Origin: Neelides folsomi | Taxonomy: Eukaryota > Arthropoda > Collembola > Neelipleona > Neelidae | Direction: 5' to 3' | Assembly: GCA_034687125.1 (NCBI GenBank) | Contig: JAQGBZ010000461.1 | Coordinates: forward strand, 1 to 45,199 | Length of the DNA stretch: 45,199 nt | The notes under the pieces: generated by a model | Seen by the model: only the letters and a program-made list of their open reading frames with translations | Told to the model about the DNA's origin: nothing | The model's database searches: none | Program-made: the position numbers and the translations under genes | Shown: positions 11,801-20,297 of the stretch, piece after piece | Position numbering within the stretch: position 1 is the stretch's first letter | Layout: each line of letters opens with the position of its first letter

Positions 11801-14800
11801 CCTTTAAATAAAATGTCAATGAGTTTGTTTTATACTAACTTTAAGTGAGAATAATGTTTAATTTAAAAACAAATACTTAAACATACCTTGACAGATCCCA
11901 CTATCTAAATCGCACTCGTTGATGTCGACACATCCTTTAGAATCTAACTGAATTGAAGATATGAGTTTAAGGTTTTAAATATAATAAATCTTACTTTTGA
12001 AAAACCAATAGGGCAATCGCATTGTTTTTGATCGCATGCTTCGCAAGGGCTTCCCCATGCTTTTCCAACGGAGCAGCAACACTCAGATTTCAACATGGCT
12101 TTCTTAAAATTTCCTTCACATTTTCCATTCATGATTTTTGACCAACACGAAGCTTTCCTATTATCTAGGATTAAAATATCATAATATCGACTATATTAAA
12201 TATTGCAATTGTAATTATGTATTACTCAATTAGTTAATTTGTCATTTTTATCCGAATGATAATTTCAATAAGTTACCAATGCAGAACTTCCCAGTACTAT
12301 CGAGTATAAATCCTTCGTTGCAAACACATTGGAAAGACCCTAAAAACCAATATATTAATCAAAAATGATCAAAACAAATGATTAACAACAATAACTTACA
12401 TTTGGTACAAAATTTAATGAAATTAGACAATTAATAATTATAATTACCTAATGTATTTTGGCATCTTCCATTTTCACATTTCTCATTCAAAGGATCAACA
12501 CACTCATCGACATCTTGACAAATTTGAGTTCGAGAGTCAAAAAGGGATCCAACTGGGCAAATACACTACAAAAATAAAATGAAATGAAACAATGATTTCT
12601 TATAAATAAAACCAAAATAAAGTTAAATTTAATACCTTGAAACTTCCAGGACTATTAATGCATTGTCCAGCCGAGCAAATATTGGTATCATCACATTCAT
12701 TGATATCGACGCACGTTTTTCCCATTGGATCAACCTGATATCCCGAATCACAAATGCAACGGTAATTTCCCGGTAAATTCTCACAAGCTCCGTTTACGCA
12801 CACATTTGGATTTGAGCATTCGTTGATATCTTCATTAAAAATTAGATGACTTTAGTAAATCATTGAATAAAGTTAAATTCGATGTTAAATACCATCTCCA
12901 CTATGTGTCATTCCAGCTCCATGTGGACAAAGAAGGTCAAATTCAGATGTTCCCGGAAGCGGACAAGATCGACATGGAGTTCCCCAACCCATAGGTTGGC
13001 CAAGAACAACTGTACAGCAACAACAAGACGAACGTGGAACCAAACTGTTCGAAGGACCAGAACAAACTCCTTCGTTGTATTGAGCATAGCAAATATCTTT
13101 TTGTGTATCTAGATAATTCAATTTTAAATTAAAGCAGCTTTATATCTTATCATATTCATTATAATATACATAGTAAAATATGATAAATCATCTAGAGAAT
13201 CAAATATATGGCATTTATTTAAACCTAAACAAGTTCGTCCATCAAGTCCAATAGAGAATCCTGGAAGACATTCGCACTTAAAGCTTCCTTTTGTGTTTAT
13301 GCAATTTCCACCCTGACAAGGATTTTTCTCGCATTCGTTCAAATCTTTAGAATGAAACAAAAAGTGACAAATGAAACTTAATGAAACACAATTTAAAAAC
13401 AATCTGAATTCACATCTAACTATTTGTAAATACTTTTAAAATTCTTAAAACAAAGATTATAATGAATATAAAGAATGGATTGAAAGTTACCAACACAGTG
13501 TCGTCCATTGTGATCAAGTTTAAACCCAGGATTACAAACACAAGAAAAATAGCCGTCGTAATTGATGCATCGACCATTCTGGCAAAATCCATCCTGACAT
13601 TCGTCTTTGTCAACACAAAATGCATTATCGGCTGATAAAACAAAGCCGTCGAGACACACGCATTTGTATGAACCTAGAATTAATTAATCTTAAAATTAAA
13701 ATGTAAGTTTTGTTAACTTTTGAGTTCGAACCTGGAACATTTTCACATCTTCCACCTGATAAACAAATCTTTGGATTTTCTTGGCACTCGTCCAAATCTA
13801 CAAAATACGAATTTTAGGTCAAAAAATACCATTTAAGTAGATAATAACAGCTCTTTAAATAATCTCATTACCAATGCAAGAATGTCCAGTTGGTGATAAT
13901 ACAAATCCTTCTTTGCATTGACACTTAAAGGATCCTTAAAAATCAAACTTTTCATAAAAATCATTTTGGGTACATAAACGCTAAACTTATTTAGAAAGCA
14001 CTATGACAGATGAAGTATATCGCTATTTTTAATATGCTATATTATTTTAGTTACCATCCATGTTAATACAGATTCCATTTGCGCACATTCCATTTTCTCC
14101 GCATTCATTTTGATCTAAATAATAAAAGTTATAATAATATTTTATTAGAACATTTTCTGATTAGCCAATCAATAGACAAAAAGTTATACCAAGGCAAAAT
14201 TTTCCATCTGAAGATGCATCAAAACCAGTGGGGCAAAGACAATTGTATCCTCCATCAGTATTTAAACAACGCCCGCCCTGGCACAACGTTCCTCCTCGAC
14301 ATTCATCAATATCTTCGCAGGGGCTCATTGGAGTTCTTTGGGCATATCCAGGATCACATTCACATCTATAGCCATCAGGTTTATCAATGCATTTTCCGTG
14401 CGCTCCTGAAATAATAAAATTAGTTAATATTTTCACACATTTACATAAATGAACCATTCTGTTTGTATTTATATGATTTCATACCGCAAATGTCCGGTCT
14501 CAAACTGCATTCATCGTGAAGAAGTGATCCAGGTTCGACACATAGCTCTTTATGAGTGCCTGATAAATTAAATAAAATTTTTACACAATTGTATCAAACC
14601 ATCATTTTAATACATAAATAAAAATAATTAAGTAATTAACCAGTATCAAGAGAAGGACACATTTCACAATTATTTTCATCTCCCCATCCTTTTCCCATAT
14701 TAACCCCACAACAGCAATCTCGTTTAGTGAGACGAACAGTCAATTTTCGTCTACAAATTCCGCCGAGAACGGATGTGAAACAATTCCCTTGTCTAGAATC

Positions 14801-17800
14801 TAAAAAATATACAATTTTATTAGTAAATGAAAATCACAATGTTGTAAATCAACCAACAAAATACAAATCAATAAAAAAATTATGTAGTGTAAAAGATACC
14901 AATGCACAATTTTCTATCTTGAGTGGGAATGAATCCCTTATTACAGAGGCAGTAATAGCCCTCATTTGTATTAATGCATCTTCCATTGTTGCACGTCCCT
15001 GGATGAAGACATTCATTTTCGTCAATACAAGGACCAGAAGATCCTTCTTTTGGAACTTGACCAGGAGGGCATTCGCATCTGTTAACAAATGCAATTTATT
15101 TAACTTATGTGTGAAAAATTGTGCATTTGAAAAAATATCGAAAGTAATTCTATTACCTAAAACTTCCAATAGTGTTAATGCAGCGTCCACCTGAAAAACA
15201 ATTCAAAAAGAAACACAATTCAAAATATAGGAAACTACATTATTAAAGATAATTACAGCTTTTGGAACTTCTGAATTAAAATGAGATTTAAAATTGTGTA
15301 ATTATATTTTCTCAAAAAATTCATTTTAATATCTCGCCTTCACAAATTCCAGGAATCGCTTCACATTCATCAACATCAATACATTGTCCAGAATTAAGAT
15401 TTTTCAAATGGCCCTGATCGCAGTCAAGAGATGCTGGACAGGTTTCGCATGGATGTCCCCATGCTTTCCCAACTGTTGCACAGCAGAGTTGACGCGTGCA
15501 AACGACTCCAATGAGTTGCCCACCGCAGGTGTTTCCCGTCACCCTCGTGTAGCAAGGACCCGTCCGATAATCTATAATAGTCAAATTTTTAAAGTCAATG
15601 ACCTCCATGTAATTCAATCGCTTTCAATAGGTCACTCGTTTAAACAAGCTCATCAATTTCCCCTCACGTTTCCTTCTCCTATTTCAATTACAAAATTATA
15701 ATATGAATTCGATCACTTCCTCACTCCACATGCTTATTATGAAGAAGGAAGAGATGAAAAAGAATCTTTACAAACAACTTAATATTCCATGAATTAATGC
15801 CAATTTGTTACATTATGCAATCAAAATTCGAACAACATATTCAACCTAACAACATAATTTAACGATAATTTTAATAATGTAATAGACGGCTCACCTGCTT
15901 CACATCTTCTTCCAGTGAACCCATAAACGCAAGCACAACGATCCGGGCCAATGCAGCGGCCGCTGTTCAGACACGGCTCTCGACATACAGCTACTCAAAT
16001 TGAAATTTAGGCCATAAATGCTTATGTTGATTGAGATGTTTAAAATCAATTTAAAAGATTCAATGAAGACTCACGTTCTCCACAGTAGTCTCCCTGATAG
16101 CCGGTCCTGCAGACGCATTTCCCATTCAGACAAGTCCCTCCATTCAAACAAGGAATTTGGCAAGTTGACGCCTTCACCAGAGAAGAGGAATTTAAACCCA
16201 AACCTTTGAAATTGCCAAATATAAATAATGCTATATTAGAACATTAAAATTATATAACTTTTACTAAAAAAACTTATGCACTTATTGCTAGTTCATTGTT
16301 ATATTTACTTGTGGTGCTTACTGTATTTACCTCTTGAGTCTAAGCCTGAGCATATGGGAGCAATTGTTCCCCCATCGCATAGACAAAGATTTGGCTTAAC
16401 GCAACGTCCAGCCCCGCAAGGTCTTGAACAAATCGCTATTTAAAGTGTTTAATAAGATTAATTTATTTGATTTTTGATCAATTAAACACTTAAAATAGGA
16501 ATTATTCTTTTTATGCATCTTCATGATTAAGTAGAACTTACGAATAACGCAAAGTCTGGAAGTTGGTTTTTGGGTCCATCCCGGGCAGCAGTAATTTCTT
16601 AATCTTGAACGGCAAACATTTGGCCTTAAACATTCCAAACAAATTGTAAAACCAATAAGAATCGCATTATTTATAACTTTAACTAGAAATGTGTATGATA
16701 TAAAGTGACGTTACATCATGGACAAAAATAAATCGTCTTATTGAGAATCGGAGCGACGCGATAAGAAAAAAGGTGGAAACATGTAAACAACGAAGGCCAA
16801 CGACCCTTCTTCCAAGATAAAAACTCAATCAAACTATAAATTCTAAACCATACATCACACATTGACATCATAATATCAAGTTAAGAAGACTCGAGAATGT
16901 CTCGAGGAATATCCAACATAGGGATATAATAATTTCTTAAATAATTTCTTAATTTATAAAAATATTAAAATTTAGAATCGAGCATGAGGGATTTGAGATC
17001 CGGATGAGTGGTTGTTTTCATAAAAGAGAAGCTGCGACAGCTGTAGGAAACTCCTTCACTGGAGAAGGAATTTGACAAATGGTCCATGACTTGAATTATG
17101 AGTTGCTTTGGTTCTTCTTGGGTGGGAGTCATCTGAGGAACATGAAAGATGAGATCCACTAACGGAAACCCAAACACTCCACACATCTCCCTCATTATGA
17201 CACACCATAGCATAATGAACCAATAACCTTAGTAGCATAATGTAACTTTCAACTATAAACCAATTTCATATGTAACACCAACACCCTAAACGTCCTACAG
17301 TACCTATGTGTAGTATAGGTATACCATACATATCTTGAGTTTCTTGAGCATTTCTCTTAAGAGGATAATTAAGAAAATGTTGATTCGCTTAGACTTCATT
17401 ATGATTACATAAAAGATACATAATTAAATCTTGAAGAATTAAATGGAACCCTCGGTCGCTCTCACAGTTTTTTACATTAGGGATGATCCAGTCCTCGAAT
17501 GAATGAAAAGATGTTCAATATGACCATGGACCATGACATACATAGCCCAGACAATCCGATGAGCTTAAATCTTCCTATCAGTTCAATATAAGATGATAGT
17601 CGTCGTAATTAAAAGCAATTTTGCTTAATATTTATATTTCCCATAAGATTTGATTCTTTCTCCCTGTAGCGCGCCTGAGAGATGAAATATGAAAGCGGGG
17701 CATAAAAAAGAGAGAATAAAAAAATGAGAGTGAAGGATCCAAAGGGTTGAACATTCCACACGTGGGGCTCGTTATGAAGATATTCCATGGACAATTATGT

Positions 17801-19148
17801 GGAGCCCTCAGTTCCATTTGCATACAATGGCCACACTCTTCATTCTTCTCAAATAAGGGAGAGATTTGGTAAAACATAAGCCCTTTTGACTTCAACTTAT
17901 ATTTCAAGATTAATGGTTCATTCAAGAAATAAAGATAAGATCGAAGAGTCCGCAACTTTACTTCGCTCATCCACAAGGTTCCAAAACACTTTTATCTCTC
18001 TATTCAAACACAAGAATTCTTCAGATGACACAAGAGCCTTTGTACCTCCCTTACATTTCTATATTTACCTTTTCTCTCAATGAATCTTAATTTCCAATTA
18101 TATTAAATACAAATACTACATTATAATGTATTAACTGGATCTGGATAAAATATTTACGAATGGATCAGAACTTTTGGTAGATTTAAGATAAGTTGTACCT
18201 GTATGTATTATGTAATGCATGTAATTAATTCGGAATATGCATTTATGATTTTGATTCTCATGACCATGATTAATTGTAATGCAATGAACGTTGAATCCGA
18301 TAATTTCCTTCCTAACATTCCATTTGATCTCATTCTGAAAACATCTTAAGTTTTAAAACACATGCGGGCACATTAACTCGGGTGTTAAGAAGCGTCGTTA
18401 AAAAATATCCTTCTGGATTTATATCATCTTACAACACCGGTTTTTTTCTCTCCCGCATGTTCGTTTCACTTCTCTGGAAGTGATATTAATTAGAAAAGCG
18501 GAGTGAATAAAAAGCGTGTCTAACAGAGCTTTCGCATTAACCACATTAGCTCAATCACGGACAAAATCCCCACTTCGTCTTCATTCGCATAAACTGAACA
18601 TAAACTGGCAAATGTGTAAAAGTGCATATAATCCAATATAATACTTCTCTACTCTATCCATTTTCTATTCACTCATTTCATGAAATGTTTGATATTACAA
18701 ACACGTTTAGATGCGTCTGCATTTTTATCTCATTCATTTTCCTATATGAATTCCTCTATCCAAATGCGAAACCAAAAAAGGGAAAACTTAAAAGCGAAGG
18801 ATGTTTGATTATCGGATCCATTAAACCATCCGATAGAGAAGTTACAATCATTGAATTTATACATATAGTGAAGTGATGACATTCCAATACAACAACACTT
18901 AATTACACTAAAATTCAAGAGTGAATGATTAGGCTAAAAATTGTAAAAGCAAGGAGAAGCGCTTACCCTCCAACAGGGGCTGTTTGTAGAGAATTTGTAT
19001 TTGATGTAAGGAAATCCGGAATTGACGGAGTGTCCGACAATTCATTGTAAAAAGGAAATGGGAAATTCTTCACATGTTGTCCAAATCCTGATCCAATGAG
19101 AAAAACGAAAATGAGGATCCGATTCAACGCAATGTCCGGCTCCATCAT
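763..19148 (-). CDS. FBN: Fibrillin, 77 exons seen, 3' end outside window
   Basis: Large secreted glycoprotein that polymerises into extracellular microfibrils and, in known animals, binds latent TGF-beta complexes. I joined 77 exons on the minus strand (listed in the ten block entries). All phases close, giving 8127 nt or 2709 codons with no stop. Domain order: signal peptide, fibrillin unique N-terminal domain, EGF1-3, hybrid 1, 2 cbEGF, TB1, EGF, 5 cbEGF, TB2, 3 cbEGF, hybrid 2, 1 cbEGF, TB3, 12 cbEGF, TB4, 2 cbEGF, TB5, 7 cbEGF, TB6, 5 cbEGF, TB7, 7 cbEGF. The CCC cores of TB domains and DxDEC calcium motifs are plain in the translation. Apart from one extra cbEGF before TB2 and no proline-rich region, this matches the human FBN1 plan as I recall it. 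The C-terminal unique domain is not in the window. The identification is very secure; single splice sites less so. Confidence 0.96.
2917..4089 (-). other. FBN: Fibrillin exons 60-65: TB6 and five cbEGF
   Basis: Exons: 3961-4089, 3743-3859, 3629-3691, 3388-3559, 3146-3326, 2917-3064. TB6 spans exons 60-61 with core [16 protein letters not shown]. The linker after its last cysteine reads [14 protein letters not shown], so an Arg-Gly-Asp sits just before the next cbEGF. cbEGFs open with [36 protein letters not shown] and DINECLQPN. Five matches the vertebrate count. Confidence 0.88.
4169..6243 (-). other. FBN: Fibrillin exons 49-59: TB5 and seven cbEGF
   Basis: Exons: 6079-6243, 5823-6017, 5604-5681, 5496-5546, 5343-5424, 5085-5192, 4915-5027, 4714-4796, 4592-4637, 4423-4485, 4169-4333. 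Exon 49 is TB5 with core [16 protein letters not shown]. Calcium EGFs open with [54 protein letters not shown] and DIDECLNSD. Seven is also the vertebrate number between TB5 and TB6. Confidence 0.88.
6292..7059. mobile_element. Foldback/MITE-like element in fibrillin intron
   Basis: Two long inverted arms (about 6292-6575 and 6860-7059) flank an AT-rich centre. Each outer end has a homopolymer: 16 C at 6302-6317 and 13 G at 7038-7050. The left arm contains two exact or near-exact copies of a 66 bp unit (6345-6410 and 6411-6476); the right arm has only one. There is no transposase. It sits in the intron between exons 48 and 49 of fibrillin and does not interrupt coding sequence. The outer ends are degenerate, so I cannot name a target duplication. 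Confidence 0.8.
7124..7985 (-). other. FBN: Fibrillin exons 44-48: TB4 and two cbEGF
   Basis: Exons: 7747-7985, 7572-7657, 7388-7440, 7244-7318, 7124-7162. Exon 44 is TB4 with core [16 protein letters not shown]. The integrin-binding RGD that vertebrate fibrillin-1 carries in TB4 is absent; the local sequence is Arg/Ser-rich ([14 protein letters not shown]). cbEGFs open with DIDECSEHS and DINECIETP. The following intron (6244-7123) contains the foldback element. Confidence 0.88.
8097..11270 (-). other. FBN: Fibrillin exons 25-43: twelve consecutive cbEGF
   Basis: Exons: 11224-11270, 11091-11141, 10904-11032, 10764-10799, 10598-10631, 10394-10534, 10291-10343, 10095-10167, 9876-10004, 9721-9764, 9412-9611, 9250-9324, 9123-9182, 8897-9005, 8749-8814, 8587-8659, 8481-8521, 8311-8394, 8097-8147. 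With the opening in exon 24 these give twelve calcium EGFs, the same number vertebrate fibrillin-1 has between TB3 and TB4. Openers are of the DxDEC type, e.g. [27 protein letters not shown] and DFDECSNN. Most repeats are cut into two or three exons, often just after the Gly-Ser-Phe/Tyr near the fifth cysteine. Exons as short as 34-44 bp occur. Confidence 0.87.
11362..11634 (-). other. FBN: Fibrillin exon 24: cbEGF end and TB3
   Basis: A single 273 bp exon closes the preceding cbEGF ([14 protein letters not shown]), encodes all of TB3 with core [16 protein letters not shown], and opens the next cbEGF ([10 protein letters not shown]). It ends in phase 2 before GTAAAT. It is the largest coding exon of the gene here. 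Confidence 0.9.
11759..13108 (-). other. FBN: Fibrillin exons 17-23: TB2, three cbEGF, hybrid 2, cbEGF start
   Basis: Exons: 12893-13108, 12636-12829, 12448-12565, 12277-12339, 11995-12164, 11887-11947, 11759-11801. Exon 17 is TB2, with four adjacent cysteines ([17 protein letters not shown]) and nine cysteines overall instead of eight. cbEGFs open with [16 protein letters not shown] and DVDECVDP. Exon 21 is the hybrid 2 domain ([18 protein letters not shown]). Exons 22-23 start the single cbEGF between hybrid 2 and TB3 ([12 protein letters not shown]). Exon 23 is best ended at the first of two overlapping donors (GTATGTAAG) to keep Cys-Ile-Cys spacing. Confidence 0.87.
13225..14799 (-). other. 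FBN: Fibrillin exons 9-16: TB1, EGF, five cbEGF
   Basis: Exons: 14641-14799, 14485-14559, 14190-14405, 14055-14114, 13872-13934, 13732-13797, 13491-13673, 13225-13344. Exon 9 is TB1 with core [15 protein letters not shown]. Exon 10 (75 bp) bridges to an EGF without calcium motif; vertebrate fibrillin-1 has a long proline-rich region here and this gene has none. Calcium EGFs open with [32 protein letters not shown] and DLNECEKN. Human FBN1 has four at this place by my recollection, so one looks additional. Confidence 0.88.
14900..15571 (-). other. FBN: Fibrillin exons 6-8: hybrid 1 domain and cbEGF1-2
   Basis: Exons: 15338-15571, 15157-15190, 14900-15078. Exon 6 begins [11 protein letters not shown] and contains the [14 protein letters not shown] core with two rather than three adjacent cysteines, the mark of hybrid domain 1. 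It then enters the first calcium EGF ([14 protein letters not shown]). Exon 7 is only 34 bp and supplies [10 protein letters not shown]. Exon 8 closes cbEGF1 and contains cbEGF2 ([11 protein letters not shown]). The exon 6/7 join needs a GC rather than GT donor at 15337-15336. Confidence 0.88.
15895..19148 (-). other. FBN: Fibrillin exons 1-5: signal peptide, FUN, EGF1-3
   Basis: Exons: 18967-19148, 16542-16624, 16331-16435, 16075-16203, 15895-15990. Exon 1 starts with two adjacent Met codons and encodes a hydrophobic signal core ([13 protein letters not shown]), then a short Ser/Thr/Pro-containing stretch. Exon 2 carries the fibrillin unique domain ([16 protein letters not shown]). Exons 3-5 each hold one non-calcium EGF ([46 protein letters not shown]). 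No basic furin site (RxxR) lies between signal peptide and unique domain, unlike the vertebrate N-terminus. Confidence 0.9.
16625..18966 (-). other. Fibrillin intron 1, no feature recognised
   Basis: The 2.3 kb intron lies between the signal-peptide exon (donor GTAAGC) and the unique-domain exon. Short open frames here show no family signature or codon pattern. Near 18371 there is a copy of the ACCCGAGTTAA-like motif that recurs at 20002, 20052 and 28594. Enhancers are usual in a first intron, but nothing specific can be read here. Confidence 0.6.
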
Positions 19149-19216
19149 TCAGCAATTAAAGATCACGTCAAGGGATTTGATTCGCACAGTTTTCATTCTT
19201 TTCCATCCCTTCACTA

Positions 19217-19223
19217 TTTTATA
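19217..19223 (-). promoter_or_regulatory. TATA box of fibrillin
   Basis: Minus strand reads ACTATAAAATAG, 69 bp before the start codon at 19148. A start of transcription about 30 bp downstream, near 19190, would give a 5' UTR of roughly 40 nt. Sequence match and position only. Confidence 0.5.
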
Positions 19224-20001
19224 GTTCTTTCCAATCTTCTTCAAACTTAAATCTTTTATTGGGACAACTTGGTAACTTTAATTAGAAACCAGTAATAAGA
19301 GTTTGTTTAGGTGTTATTAATGTCCAAATAAATGTTAAATTAAATGTTAAATTTTAATTGAAAAAATGAGTGAAGTGAGTTGTGATGTTCGTGGTAGGGG
19401 AAGTGGATGAGATATGAGGAGATCTCTGGAAGAGAGAAAAGTGAATGAACAAAGTGGTTCGTGGGGTTTCCCTTCTTCTCCCAACCTCCTCACCATCTCC
19501 TTCAGCCACTCGAAATATTATGAAGTGCTGGAAGAGTCCGACGTCAGACCAAAGGGATACCCCCATTAGAGAAGATGAACCTCTCCGGATCCGGATGACA
19601 CCCCGACGAGACCCCAAAATAAACGGATGATGAGTGAGGGAAACGTCGAACCCCACAACCCCACAGCTCTCAACCAACAAATTCCTCTTCAAATCCTACA
19701 AGATCATCTTTAAAATGACAATAACCTAAACATTGGCAATTTTTGTCATTTTATCTTTATTACATTCAATTCATCGTCTCAAATTCACAATAATTAGAAT
19801 GTAACAAATTTTTTTATATAAAATTAAAAACAATATTATAATCACCCAAACACTGAATGGAATGAAATCCAACTTATCCTAAGAAAACAGATATAAAGGT
19901 AGTCATATTCACTCCATATCTTGAATAGTTAACAATTAATTAAACATATATATACAATGAAAAATGGTTGTAATTGAACTAGATGGTTCAATATACAAGG
20001 T

Positions 20002-20062
20002 CCGAGTTAACACTCTTTTTAAAAATCATATGTACCTATGTAAAAAAGTGTGTTAACTCAGG
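20002..20062. repeat. Imperfect inverted repeat (hairpin)
   Basis: Arms 20002-20021 and 20041-20062 share GAGTTAACAC followed by a T-run, with one mismatch and a loop of about 20 nt. It lies about 240 bp beyond the SNAPC3 stop codon. It could be a small MITE remnant or a 3' UTR structure. Confidence 0.6.
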
Positions 20063-20297
20063 TGGTATAAGTACATATATTACATAGGATAGATAACACT
20101 ATTACATTTACATTTAGTTAAAAATTCAATATTAAGTATACAAAAGTTAATAAAATTACAATAATATATAGAAATATCTATAAGAATATTAAAAAGTTGA
20201 TTGTCAATTCAATGAAAAATTGAAATTAAAAATAATACTTATCTTGGTAATATTTTGTCAGTCAATGTAAATGGGGATTATAGGCTCAAAAATTGAT

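Larger units (their letters stand above)
19149..20297. other. Intergenic region upstream of fibrillin
   Basis: Between the fibrillin start codon and the SNAPC3 stop codon, both on the minus strand. It should contain the fibrillin 5' UTR and core promoter (TATA at 19217-19223) and the SNAPC3 3' UTR. A GC-richer stretch at about 19360-19690 has a 112-codon minus-strand open frame with no recognisable domain, which I do not call. An imperfect inverted repeat occurs at 20002-20062. Confidence 0.6.

Noticed and set aside
14727..15194. Plus-strand open frame of 155 codons
   Set aside because: Antisense to fibrillin exons 7-9, whose cysteine patterns and splice sites are unmistakable on the minus strand.
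19354..19692. Minus-strand 112-codon open frame upstream of fibrillin
   Set aside because: Arginine-rich, no domain, no splice partner, and it sits in the expected promoter and intergenic zone.
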